A stretch of 12,728 bases of DNA from Clostridiales bacterium (lineage in GTDB: Bacteria; Bacillota; Clostridia; Lachnospirales; WQUN01), in contig JAITPB010000078.1 of NCBI GenBank assembly GCA_031289625.1, forward strand, positions 1-12,728, read 5' to 3'. The first letter of the stretch is position 1. The number at the start of each line of letters is the position of its first letter. Positions 1 through 6,829 of this stretch are shown in pieces. Position numbers and translations under genes: made by a program. Under the pieces are notes generated by a model. It searched no databases, had not been told where the DNA came from, and saw nothing but the letters and a program-made list of their open reading frames with translations.

Positions 1-28
1 GAACGACGGTATTGTTTAGTTTTGGCAT
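1..28 (-). CDS. 5' end of an unidentified gene, cut by the left edge
   Basis: An ATG at 28-26 on the minus strand opens a frame reading MPKLNNTVV before the window ends. It sits 6 nt behind a good ribosome binding site (GAGGTGA, 38-32). An extended -10 element lies a further 20 bases upstream. Nine codons are too few to name a product. The evidence is only the combination of promoter, ribosome binding site and start, so a chance start cannot be excluded. Confidence 0.5.
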
Positions 29-58
29 GGTTCACCTCTTTTGTCGTTTAATGACATA

Positions 59-67
59 AGTATACCA
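59..67 (-). promoter_or_regulatory. Extended -10 promoter for the left-edge gene
   Basis: On the minus strand TGG precedes TATACT (67-59), an extended -10 with five of six bases matching TATAAT. No clear -35 lies 17 bases upstream, which extended -10 promoters tolerate. The predicted start of transcription, near 52, leaves a leader of about 25 nt before the ATG at 28. Confidence 0.4.
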
Positions 68-160
68 TACCGGCCTATACTTTCTTTTGATACAGTTTTA
101 AGCTTTACAGGACACTAGCCCCAATGTCAGTAGGTTAATATGTGTTTATCAATCAAAGCA

Positions 161-218
161 GGGGCGTCCGCCCCAGTTGCCCGCGTATCAGATCGCGGAC
201 GGCCGGGGCGGACGCCCC
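161..218. repeat. Nested GC-rich inverted repeat, REP-like
   Basis: GGGGCGTCCGCCCC (161-174) and GGGGCGGACGCCCC (205-218) are perfect reverse complements, a 14-bp stem around 30 bases. The loop contains a second stem, CCGCG (181-185) with CGCGG (194-198). Each outer arm is itself a palindrome of GGGGCG and CGCCCC around two bases. GTCCGC (166-171) can also pair with GCGGAC (195-200), so alternative folds compete. No T-run follows on either strand and the flanking genes diverge, which argues against a terminator. It resembles REP/BIME elements in architecture, but copy number is unknown. Confidence 0.75.
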
Positions 219-364
219 CTAAAGGTTTCAATCAAGAATGCTTCAATTTTTTTGATCCAGACACCCGATAAAATTCATCGTATATTTTTGCACAAACGAT
301 CCAACATACAGCTGCGGAAAATTCACACAAAAATATATATGTTGGCTAGAAGGGAGGGTTATCC

Positions 365-769
365 ATGTACTGCGTAAATCATCCGCAGACGCCTGCCGCG
401 GGTGTCTGTGTCCGCTGCGGGCAGCCATACTGTCAGGATTGCCTGGGCGAAATTGGAGGTCTGTACTACTGCCGCGACCACATCAATGACGCTTTTTTGA
501 AATCGCGACGTTCTTCTTATTATGAAAGCCACTATGGGAATCAGCGCGCGCCCTATAGCGACAGATATCCTTATAAAAGCCGGCTGGCGGCTGTGATGCT
601 GTGTCTGTTTCTGGGTTATCTCGGCATTCATCGTTTTTATGTGGGCAAAATTGGAACTGGCTTGATTTGGTTTTTTACCGGCGGTTTTTTCGGCGTGGGC
701 TGGCTGCTGGATTTGCTTTTTATTTTACTGGGCTTCTTCCGGGACAAAGCGGGGCGCCCGCTGATTTGA
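365..769 (+). CDS. TM2-domain membrane protein with N-terminal B-box-like zinc finger
   Basis: The product is 134 residues in two parts. Residues 3-39 have eight regularly spaced possible zinc ligands (C3, H6, C15, C18, C23, C26, C36, H39), the pattern of a B-box-type zinc finger as seen in bacterial TM2 proteins. A polar, Tyr- and Arg-rich linker (about 46-70) follows. Residues 71-125 form a TM2 domain: two hydrophobic segments flank G87-I-H-R-F-Y-V-G-K95, and the TGGFFGVGWLLD motif begins the second. TM2 proteins are small integral membrane proteins whose biochemical role is generally not known. The ATG at 365 has an AGGGAGGG site 7 nt upstream. Its TGA (767-769) directly abuts the stop codon of the convergent pncB, leaving no room for a private terminator. 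Confidence 0.85.
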   Translation: MYCVNHPQTPAAGVCVRCGQPYCQDCLGEIGGLYYCRDHINDAFLKSRRSSYYESHYGNQRAPYSDRYPYKSRLAAVMLCLFLGYLGIHRFYVGKIGTGLIWFFTGGFFGVGWLLDLLFILLGFFRDKAGRPLI

Positions 770-2215
770 TTACCCGCGCAGGGTTCGGATCATGTTCTGC
801 TTCAAATCGTACAGTTTTTGAGACAGATCCACGTAACCGATCTGTGGATTGACCAAGCGCTTATGTTCGTCCCAAAGCGTATTGAGCTCGCGTTTGCAGT
901 AAGCCTGTATCTCCATCACGGAAGGAGACTGATACACACATTCGCCGCTGATAAAAATCGGCGTCAGCAAATTTCGGATTTCGTATGATCCGCCAGGCAG
1001 GGTCATACGCTTCCAAGTGGCGTTGGGATCAACCAGCGTCAAGTCCTGATCGCCGTCTAGCGTTTCATCTTCCAGAGTAATCAGATCCGCTTTGAATTTT
1101 CCGGTTATTTTGTCATACAGCCGGAAAATTTTTTTATATCCCGGATTCGTCACTTTGTCCGGATTCTCGGAAAGTTTGATCTTTGGGATCTCGCGTCCGT
1201 CTTCGGCGAATTCACAGGCTAACTTGTATACGCCGCCGAGCGCGGGTGAATCCGCAGAGGTAATCAAATTCGTGCCCACGCCCCAAAGCGTGACTTGCGC
1301 GCCTTGCAGCTTCAACTGGGCGATCAAATTTTCGTCTAAATCGCTGGAGGCGGAAATGATTGCATCGGGGAAGCCAGCCTCGTCTAGTATTTGACGCGCT
1401 CTTTTGGATAAATAAGCGATATCGCCGCTGTCCAGCCGAATCCCAAAGTTTTTTAATACGATGCCCTGCGCGCGCATCTCCTGGAAAATTTGAATGGCAT
1501 TTGGCACGCCGGATTTTAAAGTGTCATATGTATCTACCAGCAAAACGCAATTCTGTGGAAAATTTTTCGCGTATTCCCGAAACGCGTCCAATTCGTTGTC
1601 AAAACTCATGACCCAACTGTGCGCGTGTGTGCCTTTTATGGGAACGCCGAACAATTGGCCCGCCAAGACGTTGCTGGTGCCGCCGCATCCGCCGATGATC
1701 GCCGCGCGCGCGCCATAAAGCCCGGCGTCCGCCCCTTGCGCGCGCCGCAGTCCAAACTCCAGTACGCCGTCCCCCTGCGCGGCCCATTTTACGCGCGCGG
1801 CTTTCGTGGCGATGAGGCTTTGATGATTGATGATGGTCAGCAGAGCTGTCTCGATCAACTGGGCTTGCAGTATGGGCGCTTTCACGCGCAGCAGGGGCTC
1901 GTGAGGAAACACCACCGTCCCTTCCGGCACGGCGTAAAGCTCGCCGGTAAACCGAAAATCTTTGAGACGCAGCAGAAAATCATTGTCAAAACTGCCTATG
2001 CTTTTCAAATACTCGATTTCATCTTCTTCAAAATGCAGATTCTCAATGTATTCTATAACCTGTGCGAGGCCGGCCGCAATGACATATCCGTTGCGGGAAG
2101 GGTTCTTGCGGTAAAAAAGATCGAAGACAGCCTGTTTGTTCTCCATGTGGGCGTTCATAAGCCCTTGCATCATGGTCAGTTCATAAAAATCTGTGAGTAA
2201 AGTGAGATTTCTCAT
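770..2215 (-). CDS. pncB: Nicotinate phosphoribosyltransferase
   Basis: This enzyme of NAD salvage joins nicotinate to PRPP to give nicotinate mononucleotide, usually with ATP hydrolysis, in the cytoplasm. The 481-residue protein has the family's landmarks: LTDFYELTMMQG at 7-18, RKNP at 36-39, an FGLRR motif at 154-158, GTSNVLAG at 179-186, GTHAHSW at 195-201 carrying the candidate phosphorylated histidine, RLDSGD at 260-265 and WGVGTNL at 311-317. The frame extends 29 codons further upstream, but the start at 2215 fits the family N-terminus and has a GGGAG site 6 nt before it. It is the last gene of the hom-thrB-lysC-asd run, 13 nt after asd, and is probably co-transcribed. Its TAA touches the TM2 gene's stop. 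Confidence 0.95.
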   Translation of the reverse strand: MRNLTLLTDFYELTMMQGLMNAHMENKQAVFDLFYRKNPSRNGYVIAAGLAQVIEYIENLHFEEDEIEYLKSIGSFDNDFLLRLKDFRFTGELYAVPEGTVVFPHEPLLRVKAPILQAQLIETALLTIINHQSLIATKAARVKWAAQGDGVLEFGLRRAQGADAGLYGARAAIIGGCGGTSNVLAGQLFGVPIKGTHAHSWVMSFDNELDAFREYAKNFPQNCVLLVDTYDTLKSGVPNAIQIFQEMRAQGIVLKNFGIRLDSGDIAYLSKRARQILDEAGFPDAIISASSDLDENLIAQLKLQGAQVTLWGVGTNLITSADSPALGGVYKLACEFAEDGREIPKIKLSENPDKVTNPGYKKIFRLYDKITGKFKADLITLEDETLDGDQDLTLVDPNATWKRMTLPGGSYEIRNLLTPIFISGECVYQSPSVMEIQAYCKRELNTLWDEHKRLVNPQIGYVDLSQKLYDLKQNMIRTLRG

Positions 2216-2228
2216 GATATTCTCCCTT

Positions 2229-3218
2229 TCACTTTTTGCAGAGCAGTTGGGCAATCTGCACCGCGTTTGTGGCCGCGCCTTTGCGCACGTTATCGGCGAC
2301 AACCCAAAGATGCAGACCGCTTTCCACTGTGCTGTCCCGGCGCAAACGGCCTACATAGACTTCATCCGTATCCGCCGCCTCAACGGGCATTGGGTATACC
2401 GCGTTGGCGTGGTCATTGCGCAGCCGGACGCCCGGAGCGTTTTCCAGAATATCGATGACGTCCCGCATATCGTAAGGCTCTTCAAATTCCACGTTAATGG
2501 CTTCGCTGTGACCGATAAAAACGGGAACCCGTACGCAGGTCGCCGTAACTTTCATGTCCGGCGCGTGCATAATTTTCTGGGTTTCCTGGATCATTTTTTC
2601 CTCTTCCTTGGTGTAGCCATTGTCTAAAAACACGTCAATCTGCGGCAGACAATTGCCTGCAATGGGATGCGGAAATTTTTTCGGCGGCTTGCCTTGAAGG
2701 CCTTCTTCCAGATCGCGCCATCCGCCCATGCCCGCGCCCGCTACCGCTTGGTACGTGGCGTAAATGATCCGTTTGATCCTGTAGCGCCGATGCAGCGGCC
2801 AGAGCGCCACAACCGCCTGTATGGTGGAGCAGTTGGGGTTGGCGATGATCCCGTTATGCTTCAGGATGTCTTCGGGATTCACTTCTGGCACGACCAGCGG
2901 CACATCGGCGTGCATCCTCCAGGCGGAACTGTTATCCACCACAACGCAGCCTTTCGCGGCTGCAATCGGAGCGTATTGCATACTGGTTTCTCCGCCTGCG
3001 GAAAACAGGGCTATGTCCACACCGCGATCAAAGGAGTCTTCCCGCAGTTCTTCTATCGTGTATTCCTGTCCCTGGAAATCAATCCGCTGCCCCGCTGACC
3101 GGCTGGACGCGAACAAATATAATTGTTTCATGGGCAGATCGCGTTCTGCTAAAACCCGCAGGAAAGCGCGGCCAACCATCCCGGTCGCGCCCACGACGGC
3201 CAAACGAACCATATCCAT
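2229..3218 (-). CDS. asd: Aspartate-semialdehyde dehydrogenase
   Basis: This cytoplasmic enzyme reduces aspartyl phosphate to aspartate 4-semialdehyde with NADPH, the step shared by lysine/diaminopimelate, threonine and methionine synthesis. The 329-residue protein is normal length. It shows the nucleotide-binding VGATGMVG at 9-16, the active-site motif NPNCST with the nucleophile C130, GAGMGG at 161-166 and the acid-base histidine in FIGHSEA (H237). I chose the ATG at 3218 because AAGGATG lies 6 nt upstream. ATGs at 3227 and 3212 are in the same frame, but 3227 overlaps the binding site. The gene begins 19 nt after lysC and precedes pncB by 13 nt, so one transcript from hom is likely. Confidence 0.96.
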   Translation of the reverse strand: MDMVRLAVVGATGMVGRAFLRVLAERDLPMKQLYLFASSRSAGQRIDFQGQEYTIEELREDSFDRGVDIALFSAGGETSMQYAPIAAAKGCVVVDNSSAWRMHADVPLVVPEVNPEDILKHNGIIANPNCSTIQAVVALWPLHRRYRIKRIIYATYQAVAGAGMGGWRDLEEGLQGKPPKKFPHPIAGNCLPQIDVFLDNGYTKEEEKMIQETQKIMHAPDMKVTATCVRVPVFIGHSEAINVEFEEPYDMRDVIDILENAPGVRLRNDHANAVYPMPVEAADTDEVYVGRLRRDSTVESGLHLWVVADNVRKGAATNAVQIAQLLCKK

Positions 3219-3237
3219 AATCAACATCCTTTCGAGA

Positions 3238-3738
3238 TTAGACGATATCCATGAGAGAAGGTTCTTTTTTCGGAAAAAAGCGTTCATGTGCATAATTGGC
3301 GGCGAGATCCGCGTCTCTCTCGTCAATCAGCACGGAGATCTTAATTTCCGATGTGGAAATCATCATAATATTGATGCCGGCGTTATAAAGCGCTTCAAAC
3401 ATCATGGAAGCCACGCCCGGGTTAGAGGCCATGCCCGCGCCTACCACAGAGAGCTTTACAATCTTATCGTCATGCGTCAGGCGTTCAAAACCAATTCTAT
3501 CTTTATTTTCCATCAATTTGTCCAAGGTGTTTTGCAGATCCGATTTGGCCACCGTAAACGAAATGTCCTTGGACTTGTCGCGGCCGATAGACTGGAGAAT
3601 GATGTCCACCGATATTTTTTCTTTCGCGAGCATGGAAAATAGTTTAAACGCCATCCCTGGCTGATTTTTAATCCCTATTACAGAAATGCTGGCCACGTCC
3701 TTGTCGAGGGCCAGCCCGCTGACATAAGTGTTTTCCAC
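3238..3738 (-). CDS. Probable aspartokinase beta subunit from an internal start within lysC
   Basis: Inside lysC a perfect AAGGAGG (3753-3747) stands 8 nt before an in-frame GTG (3738-3736, codon V248). Translation from it would give the last 166 residues, essentially the two ACT domains without the kinase domain. In Bacillus subtilis aspartokinase II, alpha and beta subunits come from in-phase overlapping starts of one gene, the beta subunit being the C-terminal part of similar length. The match in position, spacing and frame makes a real second product likely, but the codons for K243, E244 and D245 alone could produce this sequence by chance. Confidence 0.5.
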   Translation of the reverse strand: MENTYVSGLALDKDVASISVIGIKNQPGMAFKLFSMLAKEKISVDIILQSIGRDKSKDISFTVAKSDLQNTLDKLMENKDRIGFERLTHDDKIVKLSVVGAGMASNPGVASMMFEALYNAGINIMMISTSEIKISVLIDERDADLAANYAHERFFPKKEPSLMDIV

Positions 3739-4479
3739 TACCACATCCTCCTTGATCAGTGTGCCTTCCGCCGCAGTCATGCTGGAACGCACCACGAGAT
3801 TGACTTGATACTTTTTTGCCATTTCCACAGACCGCGTCGCCAGCACTTTCGCGCCGAGAGAAGCCAATTCAAGCATTTCATCGTAGCTGATGACGTCTAT
3901 TTTTTGAGCTGTGCGGACGATCCGGGGATCCGCTGTGTAGACGCCGTCTACGTCGGTATAAATTTCACAGAGATCCGCGCCCAGCGCCGCGCCCAGCGCC
4001 ACCGCCGTCGTGTCAGACCCGCCGCGACCCAAGGTGGTGATATCCCCAAAGCGGCTGATGCCCTGAAAGCCTGCCACAATCACGATGTTATTGCGATCCA
4101 GCTCAGAATGTATCCGATCAGTTTGAATGCGCTTGATTCTTGCGCTGCCATGTACGGAAGTGGAATGAATGCCTGCCTGCGAGCCCGTCAAGGAAACGGC
4201 GGGATAGCCCAGTTTGTGAATCGCCATCGACATCAGCGCCACTGATTGCTGCTCCCCGGTCGCCAAAAGCGTATCCATTTCTCTTTTGCTCGCATGGGGA
4301 TTAATCTCTCGCGCTTTTTTGATTAAGTCATCCGTCGTATCGCCCTGCGCCGATAAAACCACTACCAGCTGGCAGCCTTTCTGATATTCAGCGACGACAC
4401 GCTCCGCTACGCAAAAAATTCGCTCCGCGTTCGCCACGGATGACCCGCCAAATTTTTGTACGATTAACAATTTTATCAT
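3238..4479 (-). CDS. lysC: Aspartokinase, two-ACT-domain class
   Basis: It phosphorylates aspartate to aspartyl 4-phosphate, the entry step to the aspartate amino-acid family. The 413-residue protein has a kinase domain with KFGGSS at 9-14, GRGGSDTTA at 151-159 and TDVDGVYTADPR at 175-186. Two regulatory ACT domains follow (about 264-330 and 341-405), which normally bind end-product amino acids. It starts 5 nt after the thrB stop and probably shares its transcript. The exact start is uncertain: GAGGGG sits only 1 nt before the ATG at 4479, while an in-frame TTG at 4470 lies 10 nt from it and would give MLIVQKFGGSS. The symbol follows the Bacillus-type enzyme; feedback specificity cannot be read from sequence. 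An internal start is described separately. Confidence 0.95.
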   Translation of the reverse strand: MIKLLIVQKFGGSSVANAERIFCVAERVVAEYQKGCQLVVVLSAQGDTTDDLIKKAREINPHASKREMDTLLATGEQQSVALMSMAIHKLGYPAVSLTGSQAGIHSTSVHGSARIKRIQTDRIHSELDRNNIVIVAGFQGISRFGDITTLGRGGSDTTAVALGAALGADLCEIYTDVDGVYTADPRIVRTAQKIDVISYDEMLELASLGAKVLATRSVEMAKKYQVNLVVRSSMTAAEGTLIKEDVVVENTYVSGLALDKDVASISVIGIKNQPGMAFKLFSMLAKEKISVDIILQSIGRDKSKDISFTVAKSDLQNTLDKLMENKDRIGFERLTHDDKIVKLSVVGAGMASNPGVASMMFEALYNAGINIMMISTSEIKISVLIDERDADLAANYAHERFFPKKEPSLMDIV

Positions 4480-4484
4480 TCCCC

Positions 4485-5378
4485 TCAATATGATTCCGCC
4501 GTTATGACCGCGCCGCGCATATCTGGCGTCAGCCAACGCAGCGTCCAATTGTCCGGCAGTTCCGGCGCGAAATTTTCGTTATCCGTTACAGCCGCCAGCG
4601 TCGGCCCCGCCCCACTGAGAAATACGGATAAAGCCCCGCTCTTTTCACATTCTTCTATGATTTCTTTCATTCCCGGTATCATTTTTTGGCGATATGGCTG
4701 GTGCAATCGATCCGCCATAGCTGTTTTCAACAGATCAAAGCGCCCGGAGGTCAGCGCCGCTGTCAGCAAAGCTGTCCGCGAAGCGTTGTATACGGCGTCT
4801 TCTCTCGAATACATCTCCGGCAGCGTCTGCCTCGCCATTTCCGTAGACAAAGGAAAATTTGGTATCATCATCGCGAAACGCAGTTTAGTGAGGTCTGGGG
4901 TTTCCAGACGGCAATAAGACAATATGCCGTTTTCCATAGCGCCAACCACAACGCCGCCTAGGAAGGCTGGCGCCGCGTTGTCTGGATGGCCTTCCAACCG
5001 GGCCGCCATTTGCAGTAAATCTTCATGGCTCAACTGCGCTCCAGAAAGAGCGTTTGCGCCCAGCAATCCCGAGACAACGCACGCGGCGCTGCTGCCCAGG
5101 CCGCGCGTCAGCGGGATTTGATCCTCTTGGATCATATGGATGCCTGGCATGGTCCGGCCAATGGTTTCAAAGAAAAACCGAATCGTTTTATAGATCAAAT
5201 TGTTTTCATCTGTGGGGATGGCCTCGCCGGCTTCCTGCCGCCTGACCTCTATGTGCGGTTTTTCCGCTGTTTCCAGCCACAGCGTGTTATACAGTTGAAA
5301 CGCCATTCCGACGCAGTCGAAACAAGAACCCTTGTTGGCCGCTGTCGCTGGGGTTTGTATCTTAAACATTTTCACCAC
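4485..5378 (-). CDS. thrB: Homoserine kinase, GHMP family
   Basis: It transfers phosphate from ATP to homoserine to form O-phosphohomoserine, the substrate of threonine synthase. The 297-residue protein carries the GHMP-kinase motifs: PATAAN near the N-terminus (10-15), the ATP-binding PLTRGLGSSAA at 90-100, EGHPDNAAPAFLGG at 129-142 and the C-terminal SGAGPTLAA at 255-263. The usual N-x-GPGFD segment reads NKGSCFD here (15-21), a mild departure. The GTG at 5378 has AAAGG 5 nt upstream, overlapping the hom stop. An ATG three codons later (5369) is the alternative. It lies 5 nt after hom and 5 nt before lysC, suggesting translational coupling. I see no threonine synthase gene in the window. 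Confidence 0.95.
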   Translation of the reverse strand: MVKMFKIQTPATAANKGSCFDCVGMAFQLYNTLWLETAEKPHIEVRRQEAGEAIPTDENNLIYKTIRFFFETIGRTMPGIHMIQEDQIPLTRGLGSSAACVVSGLLGANALSGAQLSHEDLLQMAARLEGHPDNAAPAFLGGVVVGAMENGILSYCRLETPDLTKLRFAMMIPNFPLSTEMARQTLPEMYSREDAVYNASRTALLTAALTSGRFDLLKTAMADRLHQPYRQKMIPGMKEIIEECEKSGALSVFLSGAGPTLAAVTDNENFAPELPDNWTLRWLTPDMRGAVITAESY

Positions 5379-5383
5379 AGCCT

Positions 5384-6625
5384 TTACCGGTCTGCGAATA
5401 CACGCAGAGCGTTTTTAAATGAAACGCCGGAAACCCTCGCCAGCAGAGCCAGCTTATTCTTGAAATCTTTTTCTTTCATAGGCGGCGTGGCAAAAACCGC
5501 CTGCTGTAGTTCTTCGTGTACGATAAACCGCTCCAGAGAGCCGAAAATGCTTTCCGCTTCACGTTTCGCCACGTTTTCGTCTTGATAAGAAATCCGTATC
5601 CGCCTTACAGCCACCGCTTCTTCAAAAGGCGCGGCCGGCATGACTTCTGGCGACCAATCATGACGAATGTGACCATGGCAGTTCCGCGCCGCTTCGACGA
5701 TGTCGCTGACCACAGCGCCCGCGGCTGGCAGTTTGCCCGCGCCGCGGCCATAAAACAGAATATTGTCTGTAATATTGCTGGTGACCATGATGGCGTTATA
5801 TACATCGCTTACAGAGGAAAAAATGGAAGATCTCGACACGAGTGACGGCGCCACAGAGGCTTCCACATACTCAGAAAAAATATCGCCTTTGGCGATCAAT
5901 TTGATGGTGTCGCCATAGAGATCCGCAAAGAGGAAGTCCTCTTTTTCCAAAGCGGAAATTCCTTCTGTATGAATGTCCTCATACCGCACATGGCGTCCCA
6001 CAGACAGCGAGAGGAGAATGGCCAGCTTGCGGCAGGCATCATAACCTTCTACGTCCGCGGAAGGGTCTCGCTCCGCATATCCTTTTTCCTGGGCCTGCCG
6101 CAGAGCTTCCGTAAAATGAAGGCCATGCGACTGCATATGGCTTAAGATATAATTGGTAGTTCCATTTAAAATACCGGCTATCTGGGAAATATTTTCAGTA
6201 GTCAAGGTTTGATTCAGTGGACGGATGATCGGTATGCCGCCGCCGACGCTGGCTTCAAATAAAAAACTGACGTGATTTTGCTTGGCTAAAGCCAAAAGCT
6301 CCGCGCCATATTGGGACACCAGCTCTTTGTTGGAGGTGACGATGTGTTTGCCCGACGACAAAGCCTTTTGATGGAATTCATATGCAGGCGACAGGCCGCC
6401 CATTACTTCTGCTATTATATCTATTTCTTTATCCTCTAAAATGTCACGCGCCTCGCGCGTTAAAATGGGTTCAACTGGATCACCTGGAAAGGAACGCAGA
6501 TCCAATACTTTTTTCACATGCAATGGCTGCCCGGCTTTTTTTTCCAGAATGACTCGGTTGATTCGCAGCGATTCTAGCACGCCTGAACCTACAACTCCAT
6601 AACCCAAGATAGCAATCTCAGCCAT
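5384..6625 (-). CDS. hom: Homoserine dehydrogenase with C-terminal ACT domain
   Basis: It reduces aspartate semialdehyde to homoserine with NAD(P)H, committing carbon to threonine and methionine. The 413-residue protein has the Rossmann motif GYGVVGSG (8-15), SNKEL with K100, FEASVGGGIPI at 123-133, GILNGTTNY at 151-159 and the substrate-binding/catalytic segment YAERDPSADVEGYDACRKLAIL (183-204, K200 as the likely catalytic lysine). Residues about 335-410 form an ACT domain, the usual site of threonine feedback. The ATG at 6625 has AAAGGAGAG about 6 nt upstream. An upstream in-frame ATG (6667) lacks this support. It is the first gene of the five-gene run, and the operon promoter should lie in 6626-6758. 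Confidence 0.96.
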   Translation of the reverse strand: MAEIAILGYGVVGSGVLESLRINRVILEKKAGQPLHVKKVLDLRSFPGDPVEPILTREARDILEDKEIDIIAEVMGGLSPAYEFHQKALSSGKHIVTSNKELVSQYGAELLALAKQNHVSFLFEASVGGGIPIIRPLNQTLTTENISQIAGILNGTTNYILSHMQSHGLHFTEALRQAQEKGYAERDPSADVEGYDACRKLAILLSLSVGRHVRYEDIHTEGISALEKEDFLFADLYGDTIKLIAKGDIFSEYVEASVAPSLVSRSSIFSSVSDVYNAIMVTSNITDNILFYGRGAGKLPAAGAVVSDIVEAARNCHGHIRHDWSPEVMPAAPFEEAVAVRRIRISYQDENVAKREAESIFGSLERFIVHEELQQAVFATPPMKEKDFKNKLALLARVSGVSFKNALRVFADR

Positions 6626-6645
6626 AGTTTCTCTCCTTTTACAAC

Positions 6646-6714
6646 ATTGTACTCCATTCTTGTACACATGTGCATCTGATTTTGGACTATATCACAATTC
6701 AGCGGAAGGCGCAA
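6646..6714 (-). promoter_or_regulatory. Candidate promoters of the hom-thrB-lysC-asd-pncB operon
   Basis: Two arrangements are visible on the minus strand. The proximal one is TGCACA (6674-6669), 17 bases, TACAAT (6651-6646), which gives a very short leader of about 15 nt. The distal one is an extended -10 TGATATAGT (6694-6686) with a weak TTGCGC (6714-6709) 17 bases before the hexamer. The palindrome CACATGTG (6665-6672) overlaps the proximal -35. I see no T-box or lysine riboswitch: the space between the preceding terminator and hom is about 130 bases. Confidence 0.35.
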
Positions 6715-6758
6715 CAGAGAATTGTAAAAGCGTAGGCTTTTTTGCCGCGGCAGATGCC

Positions 6759-6789
6759 AAAAAGGGCCTTCGCGAATCCGAGCGGCCCT
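6759..6789 (-). terminator. Rho-independent terminator of the exported-protein gene
   Basis: On the minus strand AGGGCC (6789-6784) pairs with GGCCCT (6768-6763). An inner 4-bp stem (6780-6777 with 6770-6767 neighbourhood, one bulged base) extends the hairpin, and five T residues (6763-6759) follow. It lies 41-71 bases after the stop codon at 6830, so it separates this gene from the hom operon. Confidence 0.75.
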
Positions 6790-6829
6790 AAGTTCTGTTA
6801 TTGCTTCAAACAAAAAAAATTGCTCTCTG

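Larger units (their letters stand above)
29..364. other. Divergent intergenic region
   Basis: These 336 bases separate a leftward start (28) from the rightward TM2 gene start (365). They hold the extended -10 facing left, the nested inverted repeat at 161-218, and an AT-rich stretch (about 221-345). I find no convincing -35/-10 pair for the rightward gene, although TATATT (281-286) and TATATA (334-339) are possible -10 elements. No supported coding sequence is visible. Confidence 0.6.

Noticed and set aside
1619..2200. Long open frame on the plus strand opposite pncB
   Set aside because: It lies wholly inside the well-supported pncB coding region on the other strand and has no recognisable motif.
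2821..3642. 273-codon plus-strand frame across asd and lysC
   Set aside because: It crosses the boundary of two certain genes on the opposite strand. Its length is a side effect of their codon use, and no family features are visible.
6726..6741. AAAAGC-GTAG-GCTTTT inverted repeat as a second terminator
   Set aside because: The stem is short and AT-rich, the T-run on the plus strand serves no gene, and the stronger hairpin at 6763-6789 already explains termination.
6626..6758. T-box or lysine riboswitch in the hom leader
   Set aside because: The region is too short and shows no T-box sequence or lysine-riboswitch-like helices.
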